From: Afipia felis ATCC 53690
GTDB taxonomy: Bacteria > Pseudomonadota > Alphaproteobacteria > Rhizobiales > Xanthobacteraceae
DNA: 64,000 nt
Reading direction: 5' to 3'
Assembly (NCBI RefSeq): GCF_000314735.2
Contig: NZ_KB375270.1
Coordinates: 1,240,001-1,304,000, forward strand
Below the pieces are notes generated by a model. That model saw only the letters and a program-made list of their open reading frames with translations. It did no database searches and was not told the origin of the DNA. Below are positions 51,606 through 60,160 of this stretch, one piece after another. Position numbers and translations under genes: made by a program. How positions within the stretch are numbered: the stretch's first letter is position 1; the number at the start of each line of letters is the position of its first letter.

Positions 51606-52976
51606 TCAGAAACTCCGCATCCGCGGCTGACCACGCGCGCCGTGCGTCAACGACGTCAGCGCCCACACCAGCGCGTCGAGCCGATCCGGCGAGCGGCCCG
51701 ACGACAATCCCGTCGGCGCGAAGTCGCACATCTCGTCTTCCAGCGCGGCGAACAGGCCCACGTGCCTCACCCGCCTTTGCTCGTAGAGCGTGGCGATTGG
51801 TTCGGCCCGCAGCCACTTGCCGCGATGCGCGCGCACCGAAAGCACCGGCACGTCGGGATCGGCCTGCGCGATGACATCGCGCACCATCTCGCCACCCTGG
51901 TTGACTTCCACCACCAGTGCGTCGGCTTCCAGCCTGCGCCACAGCGCGATCGCCCTCGCGGACCAGATTTTTGGCGCGGCCTGCGCCAGCGTGTCGTCGG
52001 CAAGAACGTAAAGCGCGCCCTCGCCCGTGATGCCCGCCGCGACGATGCCGCAGGAATCAGCACGCTTGCCCGAGGTCGCTGGCGGATCGACCGCCACGAC
52101 GATGCGTTGCAACGGCGGCGCTTCGCTCACGCGGCCTTGCTCGATGACTGAGCGAGTCCACAATGCATCCGTGCGGTCCTCGATCAGCTCACCGTCGAGC
52201 TCCTGCCGCCCGAGGCGCGTGCCGGCGTAGCGTGCCATCACATTCTTCAGAAACGTCGGCGCGAGATGCAGCGCATTGGCTTTCGTCGCCGCGCGGGTCG
52301 TCACGCAAGTCTCGTCCTTCAGCAAACGCTTGATGAGCGCGGTCGGGCGCGGCGTCGTGGTGATCAACTGTCGCGGCTGCGCACCGAGGCGCAGGCCGAA
52401 CTGCAGCATATCGAAAGCCGCGTCGGCATATCGCCATTTCGCCAGTTCGTCCGACCACGCGCAGGAAAATTGCGGGCCGCGCAGGCTCTCGGGATCTTCC
52501 GCCGAGAACGCATAGGCCACCGCGCCATTGCACCATTCCAATCTTTTACGAGAAGGCAGCCACACCGGCCGCTCGTCGCGGCGATGCACCGCGAGCAATC
52601 CCGAGACCCCCTCGATCATCACCTCACGGACATCGTGTTCCGTCTCGCCGACCAGCGCGATTTGTCTGGCTGGCTCCATCGCCAGCGGCGGCAATCCTAA
52701 AGCCTGCGCGCGAATCCACTCCGCGCCCGCGCGCGTCTTGCCCGCGCCGCGGCCGCCGATCATCAGCCACGTCGTCCAGGGCTTGCCATTGGCAGCAAAT
52801 TCCGGCGGCCATTGATGCGAATGCGCGAACAGTTTCCAGTCGGAGGCGATGGCGTCGAGTTCGTCACTATTCAGCCTCGCCAGGATGTGCAGCCTTTGCG
52901 TCGGCGACAAGTTCATCCAGTCGCTGCGCGAGCTGGCGTCGAAACTCGTCGAGGTCGCGGGGCACTGTGTCGTCAT
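51606..52976 (-). CDS. GTA terminase large subunit (g2, TerL)
   Basis: 456 residues. Walker A at GGRGAGKTRAGAEW (74-81 core), ATPase motif with CAWSDELAKW, and a C-terminal RNase H-like nuclease (IVVAVDPPATSGKRADSCGIV, LVVEVNQGGEMVRDVI). It fills heads with host DNA, the reason the GTA packages random genes. The gene overlaps the probable small subunit by 110 bases from this start; an ATG at codon 21 (MNLSPTQ) would reduce the overlap and is equally possible. Confidence 0.93.
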   Translation of the reverse strand: MTTQCPATSTSFDASSRSDWMNLSPTQRLHILARLNSDELDAIASDWKLFAHSHQWPPEFAANGKPWTTWLMIGGRGAGKTRAGAEWIRAQALGLPPLAMEPARQIALVGETEHDVREVMIEGVSGLLAVHRRDERPVWLPSRKRLEWCNGAVAYAFSAEDPESLRGPQFSCAWSDELAKWRYADAAFDMLQFGLRLGAQPRQLITTTPRPTALIKRLLKDETCVTTRAATKANALHLAPTFLKNVMARYAGTRLGRQELDGELIEDRTDALWTRSVIEQGRVSEAPPLQRIVVAVDPPATSGKRADSCGIVAAGITGEGALYVLADDTLAQAAPKIWSARAIALWRRLEADALVVEVNQGGEMVRDVIAQADPDVPVLSVRAHRGKWLRAEPIATLYEQRRVRHVGLFAALEDEMCDFAPTGLSSGRSPDRLDALVWALTSLTHGARGQPRMRSF

Positions 52977-53373
52977 CCTCGCAGTTCTTCTCCTCCCTGT
53001 CGCGCAACAACATCACCTCGCGCAGCGTGCGCGCCAGCGATGCCAGAGTCCGCGCGCGGCGTTCGGCCTCGGTGCGATGGCGCGGGTGCACGTGCGTCCC
53101 GCATATGATGATTTCGATCTGCGTCAGTTCGCGCTCGATGGCGCTGCTCACACGCTTCAGCAAAGCTGGTAGCGGCGCGGGTGGCGGATCGTTGAGCCGA
53201 TCGACCGCGCTGCGGATATGGCTGGCGCGATTCCGCGTGGACGTAGTGTCGGCAGGTTCGGCAATTTTGTTTTTTACAGATGTTTTCTTGGCAGGAGCTT
53301 TCTTCTGGATGCCGACAACACACTTGGCCGCCGCCGGTCGCCTGACCGGCACGGTCTTCTTTCCCACAGGCAT
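52867..53373 (-). CDS. Probable GTA terminase small subunit (g1-like)
   Basis: 168 residues from MPVGKKTVPVRRPAAAK; an upstream start at 53445 overlaps the small gene at 53417. Basic Lys/Ala/Pro-rich N-terminus, then a helical stretch with RNRASHIRSAVDRLND and a C-terminal coiled coil (ERRARTLASLARTLREVMLLRDREEKN, LDEFRRQLAQRLDELVADAK). Such a coiled-coil ORF precedes TerL in GTAs and is reported to act as TerS in RcGTA. Assigned by position and shape, not by a conserved motif. Confidence 0.65.
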   Translation of the reverse strand: MPVGKKTVPVRRPAAAKCVVGIQKKAPAKKTSVKNKIAEPADTTSTRNRASHIRSAVDRLNDPPPAPLPALLKRVSSAIERELTQIEIIICGTHVHPRHRTEAERRARTLASLARTLREVMLLRDREEKNCEDDDTVPRDLDEFRRQLAQRLDELVADAKAAHPGEAE

Positions 53374-53416
53374 GTCGAAGAACGATCCCCTGTTGCCGTC
53401 TTGGACGGCCGCCGCC

Positions 53417-53569
53417 TCAGGTGCGGAAGAACACGAACCAGACAATCGCCAGAGTGAATATCGCGGCGACCGTGCTGATGACGAGCAACGCCGCTACCGA
53501 CGGCCCGGGTTCAGCCTGACGCGCCTCGGTCGGCGTCTCAACGATCTGACCGTGCTGCTTTGTCACCAT
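53417..53569 (-). CDS. Tiny single-pass membrane protein at the GTA start
   Basis: 50 residues: MVTKQHGQIVETPTEARQAEPGPSV in part, then a membrane helix AALLVISTVAAIFTLAIVWFVFF and a two-residue tail. The ribosome site gaggcgg is 5-6 bases before the ATG at 53569. It ends 44 bases before MPVGKK of the next gene. A leading small gene upstream of g1; role unknown. Confidence 0.6.
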   Translation of the reverse strand: MVTKQHGQIVETPTEARQAEPGPSVAALLVISTVAAIFTLAIVWFVFFRT

Positions 53570-53695
53570 ATCCGCCTCAAACTTCACGTTCGCGTTGAAT
53601 GACGCACCATCGCTCGGAAGCGATGGTGCATGTCAGTCAAACGCGGGAAGCAAAGGCGGGTTCCTGCGAACCCAATTCTCGAGCATGTCGCAACC

Positions 53696-54112
53696 CTACT
53701 GCGGCAGCGTCACGCTGTCAAGGACTATTTTCCTAGATCGCAATATTGGCCGGAACGTCATCAGAAACTGGCTCAAAAAGCCAAGGATGAGCAGAACTAA
53801 TCCGAGATAGAGCAAACCCGGATATCGGGCCGTTACGATGGTCGCGGATATCGCATCGTCCCCGTCGGGACACTTCCTGACCCCAATGAAGACCGTTCCC
53901 CGGGAATCGACCGCCGCCATCGTGCGGTCGCGGATGCAAACGGCATAAGCATGGCTTGTCGCCGCGTCGTCTCCCGGCATCAGCGAGGCATTCGTCTCAG
54001 TCACGAAGCGAAAATCGGAAGGCATCGCCTGCAGCGACAGCAGCAAACATATCGCACCCATGAGATTGGCAAGCCGAGCCGCCCGCTCCCACGTTCTCAC
54101 CGTCCCGATCAC
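53696..54112 (-). CDS. Hypothetical membrane protein (two helices)
   Basis: 138 residues with hydrophobic helices near 14-28 (ANLMGAICLLLSLQAM) and near 98-118 (YPGLLYLGLVLLILGFLSQFL), with a periplasmic loop containing C59 and C80 (AVCIRD, VRKCPDG). No family recognised. Its ATG overlaps the stop of the next gene (atga), so the two are coupled. Confidence 0.6.
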   Translation of the reverse strand: MIGTVRTWERAARLANLMGAICLLLSLQAMPSDFRFVTETNASLMPGDDAATSHAYAVCIRDRTMAAVDSRGTVFIGVRKCPDGDDAISATIVTARYPGLLYLGLVLLILGFLSQFLMTFRPILRSRKIVLDSVTLPQ

Positions 54113-54420
54113 CGCTGCCTCCGTGAGAAACCCTCGTCTCTCGTTGGTAGCCGAACGCCGTCCCCTGGTTCAAAGAGCGTGAATTGATCGGCGATAAGGC
54201 GTCCGCCCGGAACGATAAGGCTCCCTTCCCGTTCCCAACACAGAACCATGAGAGCGCAAAAGGAGAGCGCCATGACCAGGATGCCACCGGTCCCGCCCGC
54301 GCAGCGAAGTCCGAAAGGCACGGGCAGCAGCCCCAAGACCGCCCAGAGTGACGCACGTGCGGGCCACGCACATTTCGAAGAACAACACCGCCAGGACAGC
54401 ATCAAGCAGAACACCCACAA
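54109..54420 (-). CDS. Hypothetical small membrane protein
   Basis: 103 residues, hydrophobic segments (LWAVLGLLPVPFGLRCAGG and GGILVMALSFCALMVLCWE) then a polar end. The last codons overlap the start of the 138-residue gene. Another frame is more hydrophobic over the first 20 codons (VGVLLDAVLAVLFFEMC), which hints at a frameshift near the N-terminus or at a different start. Treat the start as unsure. Confidence 0.4.
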   Translation of the reverse strand: MWVFCLMLSWRCCSSKCAWPARASLWAVLGLLPVPFGLRCAGGTGGILVMALSFCALMVLCWEREGSLIVPGGRLIADQFTLFEPGDGVRLPTRDEGFSRRQR

Positions 54421-54444
54421 TCAAAGCCGTCAGCAGGATCGCTA

Positions 54445-54642
54445 ATGTCGCGCAAGAACCCAGACACCGAGCGCTTCGGCGGCCCGGGATCGTCGCAGCA
54501 AGACCGAAAGCATCCGGAAAAATTCGTCAGGGAGAAAGAGCCAAGGCCGGGCGAGCCGACCAACACGAACTCGTCGCGCATCTCAGGCGGCGGCGGCGAG
54601 CGCGACAAGCACCACTCGCACGATCCGCGCTACAAAAGCTGA
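54445..54642 (+). CDS. Small hydrophilic protein, function unknown
   Basis: 65 residues: MSRKNPDTERFGGPGSSQQDRKHPEKFVREKEP in parts, with Gly-rich SGGGGERDKHHSHD. Very polar, no membrane or signal segment, probably disordered. A ribosome-like agga is 8 bases before the ATG. It is convergent with the MFS gene. Disordered small proteins of this type often relate to stress, but this is a guess. Confidence 0.5.
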   Translation: MSRKNPDTERFGGPGSSQQDRKHPEKFVREKEPRPGEPTNTNSSRISGGGGERDKHHSHDPRYKS

Positions 54643-54656
54643 AAGGGACTTGCGGC

Positions 54657-56225
54657 CTACTCGGCCATCGTCGTCGTGGGTGACGGCTTGCCGCCCGCCA
54701 GTGGGCGTTCTTCCATCAAGGCGAACAGCACAGCGGATATCGCCATCAGAACCGCCGCCGCGAGAAATACGAAGCGGAAGCCAGTGATCATATCGCCGGA
54801 CGCCACGCTGTGAGCGCCGGTGGCTCCTTCACCGATTGGAATATCCTGTCCGACGGCCGCGAGCAGGATCGCGGTAAACATCGCCACCGCGAAGGACGAC
54901 ATCAGCGCACGGAAGAAATTCATCGCGCCCGTAGCAGTCCCGACCTGCGAACGCGGCACCGCATTCTGGATCGACACCACGCTCACCGGGAAACAGGTAC
55001 CGATTCCCAGCGCGAGAACGGCAAGCAGGGTCAGCACCACCCAGAGCGACGATCCCGCCAGCAACGCCATCAGCAACAGACAGCCTGTGGCGATGGACGC
55101 GCCGCCGACTGCAGCCCACTTGTAGCGCCCGGTCACCGCCATGAACTGTCCCGCGCTCCATGCGCCCAGCACCGACACCGCGACCAGCGGGATCAGTGCG
55201 ATGCCTGCTTCGCTGGCGCTCAGTCGATAGACGGATTCGTAATAGATCGGCAGGTGAACGATCATCGCGATCATCGCCCCCATCGCGCAGCCGCCAGCGA
55301 CCATCGAGTACGGCACCACCGAACCGCTGATCAGCGGCAGCGGCAGGAACGGCTCGTCCGTCGTGCGCGCATGAACCACGAATGCTGCCATCAGCACGGC
55401 AGCCGATCCCATCATGGCAAGGATCGTCGGCGACAGCCACGCGAACTTGTGGCCGCCCCAGGTCAGCGCCAGCAGGAAGATCACGGCGGACACCATCAGC
55501 AGAAGGCCACCCGCCCAGTCGAGCTTGCGGCGACGGTGATAGTCGGGAATTTTGCGCAGCCGGGGCAGCAACAACATCAGCGATCCGACGCCGATCGGCA
55601 GGTTGATCCAGAAGATCATCGACCAGTGCAGATGCTGCGCGAACACGCCACCGAGGACGGGGCCACCGATGCCCGCCGTCACCCACACCATGCTGATATA
55701 GCCCTGATAGCGGCCGCGGTCGCGCGGCGTCACCACGTCGGCGATCAGCGTCTGCACCAGCGGCAGAAGGCCGCCGCCACCCAGACCTTGCAGGCCCCGC
55801 GCGAGAATGAGCGTCAGCAGGTTCGGCGACAGCGCACACAGCACGGAGCCGACCAGAAACAGGATGTTCGCCACCATCAGCATGGTGCGGCGGCCATAGA
55901 TGTCGGCCAGCGCGCCATAGACCGGGGCCACTGCCGTCGAAGACAACAGATAGGCGGTGATGACCCACGACAGGTTCGACACGTCGTGGAATTGCGCGCC
56001 GATGGTCGGCAGCGCCGTCGCGACGATGGTCTGGTCGAGCGCGGTCAGGAACAGGTTGCACAACAGGCTCAGCACGATCGGCAGAGCTTCGCTGTGCGGC
56101 AGCGATGCGCGGAAGGCGGGCTCGGAATCCTCGATCCGGATGGCCTCGCCCGTGATGGCGGCCAGATCGTCCGGCGCCAGCGGTTCGCCCTGCATCTCAA
56201 GTTCCGGTCGTTGGATTTTGCTCAT
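54657..56225 (-). CDS. DHA2-family MFS multidrug exporter (EmrB/QacA type)
   Basis: 522 residues with 14 predicted membrane helices, opening with LFLTALDQTIVATALPTIGAQFH, the DHA2 motif with the Asp in helix 1, followed by motif A GALADIYGRRTML and motif C-like AGIGGPVLGG. It exports hydrophobic compounds in exchange for protons. No partner membrane-fusion protein or TetR regulator is adjacent. Confidence 0.93.
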   Translation of the reverse strand: MSKIQRPELEMQGEPLAPDDLAAITGEAIRIEDSEPAFRASLPHSEALPIVLSLLCNLFLTALDQTIVATALPTIGAQFHDVSNLSWVITAYLLSSTAVAPVYGALADIYGRRTMLMVANILFLVGSVLCALSPNLLTLILARGLQGLGGGGLLPLVQTLIADVVTPRDRGRYQGYISMVWVTAGIGGPVLGGVFAQHLHWSMIFWINLPIGVGSLMLLLPRLRKIPDYHRRRKLDWAGGLLLMVSAVIFLLALTWGGHKFAWLSPTILAMMGSAAVLMAAFVVHARTTDEPFLPLPLISGSVVPYSMVAGGCAMGAMIAMIVHLPIYYESVYRLSASEAGIALIPLVAVSVLGAWSAGQFMAVTGRYKWAAVGGASIATGCLLLMALLAGSSLWVVLTLLAVLALGIGTCFPVSVVSIQNAVPRSQVGTATGAMNFFRALMSSFAVAMFTAILLAAVGQDIPIGEGATGAHSVASGDMITGFRFVFLAAAVLMAISAVLFALMEERPLAGGKPSPTTTMAE

Positions 56226-56375
56226 ACCGCCCGTGCGCGACTGCGCGAATTGACGTTTAAATGTATCGGAAGAAGGTCAACAACTTACCCCAGACTTGGC
56301 CACGCCGTTAGCGGGCCGCGCGCATGGGGTGGTTTCGCCCAGCGCGCATCGATCAACGTGATGTGATGACGCGAC

Positions 56376-56885
56376 TCAGGCGCGCCGCTTCAGCCGCGCG
56401 CGCTTGGGCAAAAGCGCCGGCCAGCGCACGATGTGATCCTCGAGGTCGGCATCGTCGACGTCATCCTCCGTGCCGAACACCCGCCCCCGCACCGAAACGC
56501 CCGCTTCATGGACGGTATTGGGATCGCCGGAAATCAGCGGATGCCACCAGTAAAGGTCCCTTCCCTCCGCGACCAGCTTGTAAGCACAGCTCGGCGGCAG
56601 CCAGTTCAAGGTCCGAACATTCTCTGGCGTCAGGCGCACACAGTCGGTCACTTTGGCGGAGCGGTTCGCGTAATCGTGGCAAGCGCACAGATTTGCGTCG
56701 AGCAACCTGCAGGACACGTGGGTGAAATAGATCTTGCCGGTGTCCTCGTCTTCCAGCTTTTCCAGACAGCAGCGCGCGCAACCGTCGCACAGGCTTTCCC
56801 ACTCGGAGTTAGAAAGCTGCTCCAAGGTTTTGGTTTTCCAAAAGGAATTGGCCTGGTCGGACGGCTTCTCGGGCGGCTTGGTCAT
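56376..56885 (-). CDS. UPF0260 / YcgN-family Cys-cluster protein
   Basis: 169 residues from [10 protein letters not shown]. The CDGCARCC cluster (C33, C36, C39, C40), [17 protein letters not shown] and [25 protein letters not shown] are the conserved marks of the UPF0260 (YkgJ-type) family, thought to bind metal. The 12 codons upstream of this start lack similarity. Function unknown. Confidence 0.88.
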   Translation of the reverse strand: MTKPPEKPSDQANSFWKTKTLEQLSNSEWESLCDGCARCCLEKLEDEDTGKIYFTHVSCRLLDANLCACHDYANRSAKVTDCVRLTPENVRTLNWLPPSCAYKLVAEGRDLYWWHPLISGDPNTVHEAGVSVRGRVFGTEDDVDDADLEDHIVRWPALLPKRARLKRRA

Positions 56886-57282
56886 CGGTTCTCTGGTTTG
56901 GCCACGCCTCTTCGGCGGCATCCCGCAGCGGCGCCAGACGGCTCGCGCGGATCAACGGCTCCAGTGGCGTGGAAACAGACCTGGAAATTAGTCCTTCCCA
57001 TGAAAAACGCCAAGGGCAGCATTGGTTTATCCCCTTACCTCGGCTAGAAGAAGGCGGATTCCCGGACGTGGAGAGAGTCCGGGAACTTCAGGCCGTCTCG
57101 CGTGATCTTCTCTCCGGCGCAGGCATCGACGCGCGGAACGGGCCGACGGGCTCTTCCCTTCGATGGTTGCCTTCACCATCGCCACGGGGATGCCGCAAAC
57201 GAACGTCCATGTTCGCCTGCGCCATCGCCGCCGCCAGTGTCCGGGCGAACCACGGACGCGACCGACGATTTAGGAAATTTTG
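56886..57282. other. 397-base intergenic region before the penicillin-binding protein gene
   Basis: Holds the promoters of the divergent UPF0260 and PBP genes. The only clear structure is a perfect 9-base hairpin, ttcccggac / gtccgggaa, at 57059-57085. Small frames are not convincing genes. Confidence 0.5.
57059..57085. promoter_or_regulatory. Hairpin / dyad upstream of the PBP gene
   Basis: Ttcccggac-N9-gtccgggaa, a perfect 9-base inverted repeat about 200 bases upstream of the PBP start. No T-run follows, so it may be an operator or RNA structure instead of a terminator. Confidence 0.35.
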
Positions 57283-59547
57283 GTGCGCAAGATCGTACCC
57301 AGCGAGTGGATGCAACGGATCCGGAATTTCTTTCTGGATCTCGATTCACGTTTCGATTCCACGCTGTTCTCCTCGGGCCGCGGCCTGCGCGAACTCTATG
57401 AGCGCTATTCGGCGTTCATGGATCGCTTCTATGTCGGGCGCTGGAAGCGCTGGGTGTTCATCGAGCCTTTGTCGGAGATGGCGACCATCGGCTTGGCCGG
57501 CGGCATCCTGATGCTGGCGCTCGCCATCCCCTCTTTCCGCGAGACCTCCGACGAGGACTGGCTGAAGAAGTCGGATTTGGCGGTGACCTTCCTCGACCGC
57601 TACAATAATCCGATCGGCAGCCGCGGCATCAAGCACAACGACTCGATCCCGCTCGAGGACTTCCCCGACAGCCTGATCAAGGCGACGCTCGCGACCGAAG
57701 ACCGCCGCTTCTATGATCATTTCGGCATCGACGTCGCGGGCACGCTGCGCGCGCTCGTTACCAACGCGCAGGCCGGCGGCGTGCGCCAGGGCGGCTCCTC
57801 GATCACCCAGCAGCTTGCGAAAAACCTGTTCCTGTCAAACGAGCGCACCATCGAGCGCAAGATCAACGAGGCGTTTCTCGCGCTCTGGCTGGAATCGCGC
57901 CTCACCAAAAACGAGATTCTCAAGCTCTATCTCGACCGCGCCTATATGGGCGGCGGCACATTCGGCGTCGACGGCGCGGCGCATTTCTACTTCAACAAGT
58001 CGGCGCGCGACGTAAACCTTGCCGAATCCGCGATGCTCGCGGGCCTGTTCAAGGCGCCGACCAAATACGCGCCTCACATCAACCTGCCCGCCGCCCGCGC
58101 GCGCGCCAACGTCGTACTCGACAACCTTGTGGACGCGGGCTTCATGACCGAAGGCCAGGTGTTCGGTGCGCGGCGCAATCCGGCCTCCGTGGTCGACCGC
58201 CGCGACGAGAATTCGCCGAACTACTTCCTCGACTACGCCTTCGACGAGGTGAAGAAGCTCGTCGCCACCTTCCCGAAATCCTACACCGAGCGCGTGTTCG
58301 TGGTGCGCACCACCATCGACATGAAGGTGCAGAAGGCGGCCGAAGACACCGTCGAGGATCAGCTCCGCCAGTTCGGCCGCGACTACCACGCGACGCAGGC
58401 AGCCGCGGTGATCGCTGACCTCGATGGCGGCGTGCGCGCGATGGTCGGCGGGCGCGACTATGGCGCAAGCCAGTTCAACCGCGCCACCGACGCGATGCGC
58501 CAGCCGGGCTCCTCGTTCAAGCCTTACGTCTACACCACCGCGCTGCTGAACGGCTTCAAGCCGACCTCCATCGTGGTGGACGGGCCGGTCTGCATCGGCA
58601 ACTGGTGCCCGCAAAACTACGGTCGCTCCTATTCCGGCTCGATCACGCTGACGCAGGCGCTGACACACTCGATCAACGTCATCCCGGTGAAGCTGTCGAT
58701 CGCGCTCGGCGGCAAGGCCGGACCCAAGGCCGGACGCGCCAAGATCGTCGAGACCGCACGCAAGTTCGGCATCGTCACGCCGCTGCCGGACACGCCGTCG
58801 CTGCCGATCGGCGCCGACGAAGTCAACGTGCTCGAACACACCGTCGCCTACGCGACCTTCCCCAACCGCGGCAAGGTGGTGGCGCCGCACGCAATCCTCG
58901 AAGTGCGCACCGGCGCGGGTGACCTCGTCTGGCGCTATGACCGCGACGGGCCGCAGCCACGCCAGATCATTCCGCCTTCCGTCGCCTCCGACATGGCGAT
59001 GATGATGAGCCACGTCGTCTCGGAAGGCACCGCACGCCGCGCGCAACTCGACGGCATCCCTGCAGCAGGTAAGACCGGCACCACCAATGCGTATCGCGAC
59101 GCGTGGTTCGTCGGCTACACCGGCAATTTCGTCGGCGGCGTCTGGTACGGCAACGACGACTATTCCTCGACCAACCGCATGACGGGCGGCTCGCTGCCCG
59201 CCAAGACGTGGCACGACATCATGGAAGTCGCGCATCAGGGTATCGAGATCAAGGAATTGACCGGCGTGGGCGCGGGCCAGAAGCTGCCGAAGGGCAGCGT
59301 CGCCTCCGTCACCGCCGCGCCGAAGATTCTCGACGTCGGCGCCGGACCGCCACCCACGCTCACACGTCGCGGTGTGAACACCCTTGTTCATATCGAGAAG
59401 GAAATGGACGAAACCGCCAAGACCGTGCCGGTCGGCAAGACCTCGATCAACGACCGCGCGCCGCCTGCCCCGCGCGCCGCGCTGCCATTCCCCGACAGCT
59501 TCGCCTCCGCGAACGACGCGACGGCATCCACCCCGCCGAAGAAATGA
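57283..59547 (+). CDS. Class A penicillin-binding protein (PBP1a-like)
   Basis: 754 residues from the GTG at 57283, which has aggaa 6 bases upstream. One membrane helix (ATIGLAGGILMLALAIP), then the GT51 transglycosylase (LATEDRRFYDHFGID with catalytic Glu, GGSSITQQLAKNLFLS), a linker, and the transpeptidase with SSFKPY (active Ser), SIN and KTGTT. It polymerises and cross-links peptidoglycan. The C-terminus ends with a Pro/Thr-rich tail. Confidence 0.95.
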   Translation: MRKIVPSEWMQRIRNFFLDLDSRFDSTLFSSGRGLRELYERYSAFMDRFYVGRWKRWVFIEPLSEMATIGLAGGILMLALAIPSFRETSDEDWLKKSDLAVTFLDRYNNPIGSRGIKHNDSIPLEDFPDSLIKATLATEDRRFYDHFGIDVAGTLRALVTNAQAGGVRQGGSSITQQLAKNLFLSNERTIERKINEAFLALWLESRLTKNEILKLYLDRAYMGGGTFGVDGAAHFYFNKSARDVNLAESAMLAGLFKAPTKYAPHINLPAARARANVVLDNLVDAGFMTEGQVFGARRNPASVVDRRDENSPNYFLDYAFDEVKKLVATFPKSYTERVFVVRTTIDMKVQKAAEDTVEDQLRQFGRDYHATQAAAVIADLDGGVRAMVGGRDYGASQFNRATDAMRQPGSSFKPYVYTTALLNGFKPTSIVVDGPVCIGNWCPQNYGRSYSGSITLTQALTHSINVIPVKLSIALGGKAGPKAGRAKIVETARKFGIVTPLPDTPSLPIGADEVNVLEHTVAYATFPNRGKVVAPHAILEVRTGAGDLVWRYDRDGPQPRQIIPPSVASDMAMMMSHVVSEGTARRAQLDGIPAAGKTGTTNAYRDAWFVGYTGNFVGGVWYGNDDYSSTNRMTGGSLPAKTWHDIMEVAHQGIEIKELTGVGAGQKLPKGSVASVTAAPKILDVGAGPPPTLTRRGVNTLVHIEKEMDETAKTVPVGKTSINDRAPPAPRAALPFPDSFASANDATASTPPKK

Positions 59548-59581
59548 GAATGGGCCCGGCAATCATGAAGGCGATGCTGCC

Positions 59582-60160
59582 GTGCGGCTGATTTTCGTGC
59601 TGATCCTCACCATGGCGATTGCCACCTTCGTCGGCCTCGGCCTGACGTGGAATACCGCGACACGCGGCGTCGAGATCGGCACGCTGACCATCGGCCCGTG
59701 GACGGCGCGTCCGCGCATCGGCACCAGCGAGATCGACCCTTATGCGCGCGCGACGGTCGCCCGCAGCGGCGAACTGCCGATCGGCGCGGGTGATGGCATC
59801 ACCTTCCGCGCCACGGCCGACAATTCCGGCAAGAAACTCGACGGCCGCTGCGACGTGATCGTCTCGGGCGTCACGCCCGCGGCCCGGTTCTGGACGCTGA
59901 CGGTCTACGACCTTAAGGGCAAGCTCGTCGCCAACGGGCTGCAGCGTTACGGCTTCACCAGCCAGGAAGTGGTGCGTGCATCCGACGGCTCCTTCACCGT
60001 GCACGTCGCGCCGCGGGCGCGCGCCGGCAACTGGCTGCCGACCGGCGGCGTCAGCCGCTACCAGCTTCTGCTGCGGCTCTACGATACGCCTGTCGGCGTC
60101 GCGACGCGCTCGCAGAAGGATGCGCCGCTGCCCTCCATCACGACGGCGGGGTGCTCATGA
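59582..60160 (+). CDS. DUF1214-domain protein
   Basis: 192 residues from the GTG at 59582. N-terminal membrane helix (LIFVLILTMAIATFVGLGL) and a periplasmic DUF1214 domain (ARFWTLTVYDLKGKLVANGLQRYGFTSQEV in sections, RYQLLLRLYDTP). It lies right after the PBP gene and overlaps the following DUF1254 gene by 4 bases. DUF1214 and DUF1254 are usually the halves of one larger protein; here they are split. Confidence 0.88.
   Translation: MRLIFVLILTMAIATFVGLGLTWNTATRGVEIGTLTIGPWTARPRIGTSEIDPYARATVARSGELPIGAGDGITFRATADNSGKKLDGRCDVIVSGVTPAARFWTLTVYDLKGKLVANGLQRYGFTSQEVVRASDGSFTVHVAPRARAGNWLPTGGVSRYQLLLRLYDTPVGVATRSQKDAPLPSITTAGCS

Larger units (their letters stand above)
35543..53445 (-). mobile_element. 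Gene transfer agent (RcGTA-type) structural cluster
   Basis: Complete head-to-tail set in the conserved order of Rhodobacter capsulatus GTA: probable TerS, TerL, portal, protease, capsid, head-tail connectors (g6, g7), g8, major tail, chaperones, tape measure, DUF2460 (g12), DUF2163 (g13), NlpC/P60 (g14), host specificity (g15), then a DUF2793 fibre. No integrase, replication, repressor or attachment site is seen, which fits a vertically inherited GTA and not a prophage. The reading frames are intact, so it may still be functional. It is interrupted by a 2.2-kb insert (45,751-47,965). Confidence 0.9.

Noticed and set aside
35543..53445. Active temperate prophage
   Set aside because: No integrase, repressor, replication genes or attachment sites; the gene order is the GTA order. 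A degraded prophage is less likely because all morphogenesis frames are open.
54810..56366. 518-codon plus-strand frame opposite the MFS exporter
   Set aside because: Composition (Arg, Gln, His) is that of an antisense shadow in high-GC DNA, while the minus frame has 14 helices and DHA2 motifs.
57835..59562. 575-codon minus-strand frame opposite the PBP
   Set aside because: No known motif and shadow-like composition; the sense strand encodes an intact class A PBP.
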